From positions 1,302,001 through 1,366,000 of the forward strand of contig CM040088.1 in assembly GCA_022496805.1 (NCBI GenBank): 64,000 nt of DNA. The letters run 5' to 3'. Origin of the DNA: Pohlia nutans (Eukaryota > Streptophyta > Bryopsida > Bryales > Mniaceae). Positions 57,341 to 64,000 of this stretch are shown here, piece after piece. A model generated the notes under the pieces. It was not told where the DNA came from, did not search any database, and saw nothing but the letters and a program-made list of their open reading frames with translations. A program made the translations under genes and the position numbers. The first letter of the stretch is position 1, and each line of letters opens with the position of its first letter.

Positions 57341-59119
57341 GTAGGCTGTAGTTCTAAGAAGTCGTTTAAAACTGGTCATAGCTCACCAGTTGATCAATAC
57401 TTAATTAATATGATCTAATCATTGAATGTTTTAATATGCAAGCACAAATTAGTAATAAAATGACTGCAGCATTTTGCAAATCCATTTAGGAGCTTTAGTT
57501 GCAAGTTTAATTCAGTCTACAGGTGTGTGAAAATTAATGACTAAAAACATGTTGGTACATAGAAGTTTGAATTTAGACTTTACTTGCATAAAATGTCAAG
57601 CATACTTCAACTTCCTTAATCTGATAACTTAGGTCATTAACTCTTAAAGGACCATTACAAGTCCACTGTTTGTTTGGGAGACATTTGAAGTTCAAGTAGG
57701 TACCTATGATGTCAAGTTTTAGTGTAATTCTTTAAAATTATTTTTGAACAGGGAAGATCATGTAAGCTTTGTGGGAACATTTTTTTTATTTTTACAATCA
57801 ATGTAACTTGGGAGCTAAAGTTAAGTCACCCTTAGCACATTGGGTTGACATTGGCCACTTACTAGAAAACTTGAATATTTTAAATTTTTTTTTTTTTTTA
57901 AATAATTCATACCTTATTTTTATATATACATGAAAATCTTTGGTTCATTCCATTTGGATAAGTGAGATCAATGATGTGAAAGTTATGAAGAGTGTTGTTT
58001 TGCAAGCAAATAGAATTTGTAGGATTTGTCTTTGAACTCAATTTCTACATTTTTTTCCAAATTCAAAATTTCATATGATTTAGCCTTCTTACTACAATAT
58101 ACTCACCATTTGAATTGACATGTTTCAATTCCATGTTAGAATTACATAAGGTTCTTGAACAAGAGTGATGCTCACCTCCAAATCTCAAGCATGTATCAAA
58201 GATTGTAGGAACTCTTCTCTAATTTTAGCTAGCCTAAGCAAAGAGGGTTGGAGAGTTGAACTATTTATATAACAGTTTCTCTTTTGATTCAGTGTGCTTC
58301 TCTGTAAAGGGTGTAGTTCAACAAGGAATTAAGATTGTTATTTACAATTATTTTGGTATTTTCTTATCTTGTATCTAACTATCTACTTCTACTTATTTAA
58401 GTACTTCCAAAATATAAAGTAATTATCCACAGCTATATTCACAGTTCCTTTTGGACCGGTCCCTAAACATAGCAATTAGAGCTCATTTTTTTGCTATACA
58501 AAGCTCAAGGTTAAATGAAACATTCCACCAAAAATTAGATCATTTGGATTTGTAAGCTTTGTAGGTTGAACACAGTGATTCTCTGAAGTTGTACATGATG
58601 AAAAAACTATAATGTTTGTGTGAAGTGGGTCCTTTTAGCATGTTTACACCCAAAAGAGGTTGAATTAATTCAAGAAGATTGAGTCTACAGTCCTAAAATT
58701 AAAAAAACAGATATCATTTCCAAAAAGAATAACATTGAAGGTCGTAGCTCGGGAAGACTTTACCTTTATTTTGTAAGACAAAGAAACATGTGCATATTTG
58801 ACCAAAAAAATATGGTCAATGCAGGTATTAGATGATAAATAAAGTAAAATAAAACAAAAGATTCCGTTTGCAAAAAACCTTTAACAGGGGGAGACCCTGA
58901 GACCCTATATAAGTACAGAAACTGTCCAAACGCCAAATTGCTTGAAATCAAAGTCTGTATCATTGAACAAACAACACCTCATTCATGACTCCTATCATCA
59001 TGTTGAGTGCACTATGCACACGCCATTAATGGAATGTTGAAGCATCTTCAACATTAGTCTCCCAACGTACAGTGCCTTGAGTGGCATTCCTACACTGACA
59101 ATATCATAAGTTACTCGAC
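57341..59119. other. Spacer between the inverted arms
   Basis: 1.8 kb of AT-rich DNA without a gene. A TTAA-type left end (TTAA then CTCTTAAAGGACC, 57637) is present, but its partner is not clear. The two kelch-like genes converge on this spacer. Confidence 0.5.
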
Positions 59120-59198
59120 AGTGATGTTACAGTAATGCGGATGATCAAGTGGACCGCCGATTCAAATGAATGTCGGTAATGGATCAGAGTCCCACAAG

Positions 59199-61144
59199 CT
59201 ACGGCTTCATGTGCACATTCGGTGAATACCGAGTGTGTGGAATTGGGCGCAACTCTGGCTCTTGAATAATCCCAGTCTTCGACATCCCAGACACAACGTC
59301 GTACTGCAGCAAGTATTCCTCGTGGGCCACGTAGATCACGCTTCCCTCCGCAGCGCAACAGAACCAATTCGAAAATGCCGGTCCCCAATACTTAAATCTC
59401 TGCAACAGTTCCCCTCGAGTGTCATCACTCGGGTCCACAACGTGTGGAACCACAATCCGCAGGACCCGATGCGCAAACCTATCATCTCGATCCTCATCTT
59501 CATGGTCCCCTTGCAGACGCAGAATATGAAACTGAACTGGCAGGATATCGCACCCTGGAATGTCCGTGCACAGAAGCTCCTCCAAAGTGCGCGGACTGGT
59601 GAACTCCGTCGTCAAGTGTTCGTCAATCCTCGCAGGAATAACGGCGTAAATCTGCCCCATGCATTCCACGAGCTCCAGGAACCGAATGCCATTCATCTCG
59701 CGACCGATGGAGTAGTCTGGCGTCGCCGGCAAGAAGTTCCAGTGGCGCCTTCTCAGAGTGAACGAGCCGTGCAGTTTCCACGTCTCGGCGGCTTCGTAAT
59801 CGACTCCGAACAGACGCAGTAGGAACTTTGCATGGGATTCTTGCACCACGTCTGCACAGTACATTCGTCCACTTATCATTGCATTTGCTGCAAGCCACAC
59901 CCAAGGCATGTCAATGGATATCATGGAACCATCCCACCCGGGCAGTGTGTATCCACCGTTCCAACCGAATGGAGTGGGTCTCTGGCACTCAAAGTAGCTC
60001 CAGGTGTCGGCCGTGGAGCTGTACACGATTACATATATTTCGAAAGCTAAGATGATGTTGTAGCTGTCCGTCTGTGCAACCATGGCGGCTTGCACGCCGC
60101 GGTAGTCCCAAGGAGGCTCCCTCCTGTCCAGAATTAGACTACAATCCGGCCGCGGAAGCTCCCGCGCTTCGTGAGTTTTGGGGTTCCACACCACAAGCCT
60201 GTCCCAGCTCCTGCAGTATTGACACAGTTCTTGCGGTGTGCAGCTGGAGCCGTGTTGCGAGGTGGATGAGCTTGAGTTGGAGGTCTCTGCTGCACGGCGT
60301 GACCGCGGCTTCTTTGTGCGACTACGGCGACGACCTGCTTGCTTCACTGCTGGTTCCATTGGTTCGATTGGCACTTCAGGTTCGGATTGTTGTGTTGACG
60401 GTCCAATGGAGGGAAGCCGGAAGAGGACAAGGCTACCCGCACTGGTAACGATGAAGCAACCTGAACCAAGTCCAGTAGCCGTCATGGACATTAGGCTTAG
60501 CAATTGATTCTCTATGATCATGACTGCATGAGCTAGAAACCATGTTGGAGAACATTCACGGGGAGGACTCACTGCCGCGACGCTCCCCGTGAATGTTCAA
60601 GGAGCATTCAAGGCTAGGAGGAGTAAGAAGCAAGCTAGTATGAATGCCGGTAAAACAACGACAGGATTTTGGATTGATTGAGATTTGGCCCGAGTTTGAT
60701 CAAGAGCCGTCATGTATGTTAACTAGTATTAATTAGCTGGCTTGTACATATACCTGGTATATGCAGTGGCACTTGCACAAGACCGCTTGTGAGAAAAGGG
60801 TGGCGTGTGTATTCTGCGATATTGGAGTTGTGGTAGTACCCACCCCATCCCGGCACCCGTGGTCTGCTCTTTGCTTTCGATTCCAAATACATCTTGCAGA
60901 CCGACGGGTTGGGAATCAGGCTGGCCAAATCCTCATCCTCATCCCCGGATAGAATTGGAGCAATCTGCCGATCATGCTCAGCTCGGTCATGCTCAGCTCG
61001 GTCGACGTCAGAAATACTAAGTCTGCTCATGTTGAAGGCTATCGTTGACGGCTGATCCCAGGGCTGCAAGGAACACTGACCCATTTGCTCGTCCGGAAAT
61101 TGTAATGCCTGCAAAGAGTGTCGAAGAATAAAAGCATCATTCAT
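59199..61144 (-). CDS. Kelch-like (F-box-associated type) protein, intact minus copy
   Basis: Exon A 61144-60754 and exon B 60532-59199 join across a 221-bp GT-AG intron in phase 1 to 574 residues without a stop. The N-terminal ~130 residues are acidic with a PNPSVCKMYLE motif conserved in the plus copy. Then come AHAVMIIEN, a Ser/Arg/Lys-rich linker and a propeller-like domain (VVWNPKTHEARELP, YNIILAFEIYVIVYSSTADTW, MYCADVVQES, IYAVIPARI, VIYVAHEEYLLQYD). This is how F-box-associated kelch domains look, but no F-box is present; an upstream exon is possible because CTTTGCAG lies within the first codons. It would act in substrate binding if it is of that family. TATA-like boxes lie 80 and 125 bp upstream. 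Confidence 0.72.
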
Positions 61145-61196
61145 TTAACAATGTCTGAAGAGAATTCAACTATGTAGAATAAATTATCCGCAAGCC

Positions 61197-61290
61197 TAGT
61201 CAAAGGATTACAACAGGTAACTATATAAGGGAGAGGCAAAGCCTAGTCAAAGGATTACAACAGGTAACTATATAAGGGAGAGGCAAAGGA
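61197..61290 (-). promoter_or_regulatory. Tandemly duplicated 47-bp TATA-containing promoter segment
   Basis: A 47-bp unit with TATATAAG-type boxes (minus-strand CTTATATAG, at 61222-61228 and 61269-61275) is present twice. The boxes lie about 80 and 127 bp upstream of the start at 61144, right for plant core promoters. The plus copy has a single, weaker version (CATAAATTACCTG near 55080). Confidence 0.55.
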
Positions 61291-63105
61291 GGGAAGCACT
61301 TGGTTGAGGATTTCAAAGATTGTTTGAAAGGTTGTTTAAATTTAGATTTTTTAGAGGCTAATTCCAAAATTATTTATCGTTATATTTTATGAGAAAAGGC
61401 TAACATATAGTCTTAAGACCTTTGGGAATCAATCGCACCCTTTTCCTCATGTGTTATTGTACATGGGTCGGGCTTATAATATCATAAAAATGGAATAACT
61501 ATGCTCACCCACTCTTAAACTTAAGTTATATGAACAGAATCCTTTAATATTCTCTACTTGGGATGCTATTCTTTAACAACATCTCAATTAGATTCAGAGA
61601 TGAGCAGGGGAGCCTCTAAAGAACCTTATGAAGACATGACTCAACTAAACACTTTGTGTACACAAAAGTAATTTTAGTAGCGATAGTTTTGACCAAGCTA
61701 ATTGTGAACATTACACTACATTCTCAATTAAAAATAAAATTAGTGAAACCTAAATTAAATGCACACTAAAATCAAGCAAATATCAAGAACATTTGTTCAA
61801 CTTCTAATCTTTAATTCTTTAACTCTTTAAACCTCATAGTATCATTAGCAAGCTACACTCTACATACCAAAATTTCATCTCAATTCTTGATCAACTCCGT
61901 AACCACATTGATTGTGACTTTAGACCTACTTTGCTAATTATTACAAAATCAAACCCATAGCAACTCTCAAAATACTTTGCTAACTATAAGATGTTCAAAT
62001 CCATGCTACCAAGCGCCATATATGTGTAAAATTTCTTCTGCAACATATGCTTGGAGTGAAATGTATGCGCTTTGAACCTTTCATTCATATGAAGAGTTAT
62101 TTTTTCCAAGCCTAACTAACCTAAATAAACCCTATCTTTTCATTTTAGTCTAAATTGCAACTCTTGGCTAACTTGAGGTCTTGGAATTGTGTTTGGCCTT
62201 GTTATGTACCTTTTTAAACCCAACTTATTTTCTATGACATTTTTTATTAATACACTTGAAGACTATAATAAATATTGAATACATAATGCTATAATCTAAC
62301 AACATATCTCAAGTGAACCATCTTGAAGACTCTAATTAATACAAGCTAATAATGCAAAGGAGATCATACATTCATATTGAGTTGAGTCAAATCACTAACA
62401 TGCTCGTGTTGATGGTCCATAGTCAATTTGGCGGTTCCTTGCAAGGAACAAAGAGTGAAATCATAAAGATTAAATTAAAATAAATAAACAATGAAACTCA
62501 AGACAGTTATTAAAATGGAAATTATTCTTAGACTATGATTGCCAATTAAAACTAGTCTTCATTTTATTGTTGTTTAAGATTAACTTTGTTTCTACCTGTA
62601 ACAACATATCCATCTTCATAATCTATCTTTCTAGTACTTAGACTATATATTTTCTCTAAGTTTAGAAACTATGTGAATTGTTTATTCCAAGATTCAACCA
62701 TAATTTCCTTGGACTCGCATGAATACCTTCGATCAAGTATCTTAAAGAGAATTAATGAACTCAATCCATATCAAAGTCTAATTCAAATTGTAACTAAAGA
62801 GAGAATTAAATAAAAACTAGAATCTTTGCAACAATGTTGAAAAATAAAAACTAAGCAATAGGTTTCTATGAAAGAGTCTAATGCAAGCTATTTTAAAAGG
62901 TTTTTTTCTTAAAAAGGCTACAACTCTTGCTACAACGATGAAAAAGGACAAATAATAGGTTTTTCTTTAAAATGAGAAAAGAGGTTGGAATATTCTTTTA
63001 TAGAAAAATAAAAGCAAACGACAAAAGAAAGAATCAATTGCAAAGGACCCGAAAGGAGTTTAAAGCAATCTTTTACATTGCTCCACCCCGCCACCCATGG
63101 ATTGT

Positions 63106-64000
63106 GTCTATATATGTTGAAAAGTTTAGAAGTATGTGGAGAAGTAAACCTTATTTGAACCATGTGCTTACAATAAAAAATCCATGTTTTGCACATGTGA
63201 CACATTTCACGTGGTCAACATCAAGATGTTTTCATGTTAAGAATAACATCAAATGAAATGTGTCATGCAAAACATGGGTTTTTTATACCGGTAGTGACTT
63301 TTCACATGTATAATAATAGCGTCTCTTATCAATCTAGTTATCTAACCGCAAAAAACATGATTGTTTTGAACACAAAGAGACCCAATATATCAAGAAAAGC
63401 AAGCAATGGTGGAAATTTTCTAATTCAATCTCATAAAACTCTCCATGAAACACTTGCTTAGGTTTCAAAGATAATCTACCAAAGATGCAAAGTTCAGAAT
63501 ACAAAAGACACAAGTCTAAACTCCCATGATTGCTCTCAAGAATATAAAAAGAACTAAGATTAATGATTAGAACACGATACAAGAATAAAGCAACACCTTG
63601 AATTGCTCTACAACTTGTGTTGGCAAGACTGAAGAGTCCCCATCTCGCCTCCTATTTGTAACAGTGCTTGGAGACATGGCTCGGTAGTGGGGTCACCATG
63701 AGCATGGGTCCGTGAGCCCAGCCCTTGCCCCATTCCATATTGTAGGTGTTCTTCACTCTTTGTACTCTGCTCTTTGTTTGAATTTCATGTCACGGTGCTT
63801 AGCTATTTTATCCAAACTACAAGATGTTCTACCAGAAAAATAGGATCTCATCTGTACCGACAACCTTGAAAAGTGCAATTCCTGGATCCACAACTTCTCG
63901 TGGAATCGAATTCACTGGGAGGTCGGTACTTCAACTCAAAACATCCGCCAATGTAAACGATTGCTCGTTCATGTGGAGCCTGGATGCAACACTGCAAGGC
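63106..64000. other. Right-edge AT-rich DNA
   Basis: No gene is recognised. The open frames at 63234-63461 and 63334-63582 do not resemble known proteins. The last 400 bp are less AT-rich and might belong to a gene continuing past the window edge. Confidence 0.4.
63174..63284. repeat. Short foldback element
   Basis: The left arm (63175-63210, TCCATGTTTTGCACATGTGA) pairs with the right arm (63254-63284, TCATGCAAAACATGGG) over about 30 bp, with a 3-base gap, around a 40-bp loop. It resembles a small foldback MITE. Confidence 0.7.

Larger units (their letters stand above)
59120..63105 (-). repeat. Large inverted duplication, right arm
   Basis: Inverted counterpart of 53603-57340, enclosing a 1.8-kb spacer. 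The arm is about 250 bp longer than the left one because of indels. The homology covers the gene, its upstream sequence and more than 1.5 kb of flanking AT-rich DNA, so it is a segmental duplication and not a retrocopy; the intron is also retained in both arms. Confidence 0.85.

Overview
The window is nuclear DNA of a land plant, most likely a non-seed plant such as a bryophyte. The evidence is a plant-type AP-3 delta adaptin gene, a multi-exon GDSL esterase/lipase, a COG3 relic, GT-AG introns, and many plant-style DNA transposons, MITEs and tRNA-derived SINEs. The lineage is an inference; no species can be named from the sequence alone. Host genes are few (AP-3 delta, GDSL esterase/lipase, two inverted kelch-like copies). 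Most of the 64 kb is accessory, AT-rich repeat DNA.

Layout: 1-2.0 kb holds low-complexity DNA and an intact Tc1-like element. 3.46-6.41 kb is AP-3 delta. 6.4-10.6 kb is AT-rich with a TTAA-bounded MITE. 10.6-17.7 kb (minus) is one long decayed gene whose parts read as a single five-exon frame, with a weak methyltransferase-like region and a C-terminal FCP1/HAD phosphatase-type domain. A 1.15-kb CACTA element interrupts it. 17.7-27.8 kb is a divergent control region with palindrome arrays around an AT-rich core. 27.8-30.65 kb (plus) is a transposase-like gene of the DUF7869 type. 31-35.5 kb is a graveyard (SINE, CACTA polyprotein fragment, COG3 fragment, satellites, TTAA MITE). 35.8-40.6 kb is a second, related transposase-like gene with its own, different palindrome array. 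43.4-49.2 kb is the GDSL gene, whose introns hold four small elements. 50.6 kb is a chimeric fragment of two local gene families. 53.6-63.1 kb is a large inverted duplication with convergent kelch-like genes.

The most interesting system is the pair of large elements. Each transposase-like gene has a long 5'-leader intron packed with evenly spaced imperfect palindromes: a 19-bp type (TTAGGTCGA-N-TCGACCTAA) at 76-bp steps in the first, and a 23-bp type (GTTATCGTCG-NNN-CGACGATAAC) at about 57.5-bp steps in the second. The first type also sits in four of the minus-strand gene's five proposed introns and in none of its exons. This suggests the minus-strand gene and the first transposase form one divergent element of at least 20 kb, with family-specific, intron-resident binding sites. 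The arrangement recalls the motif arrays recognised by VANC anti-silencing proteins in Arabidopsis VANDAL transposons, but the proteins look unrelated. All copies here are decayed, mostly by C-to-T type nonsense changes.
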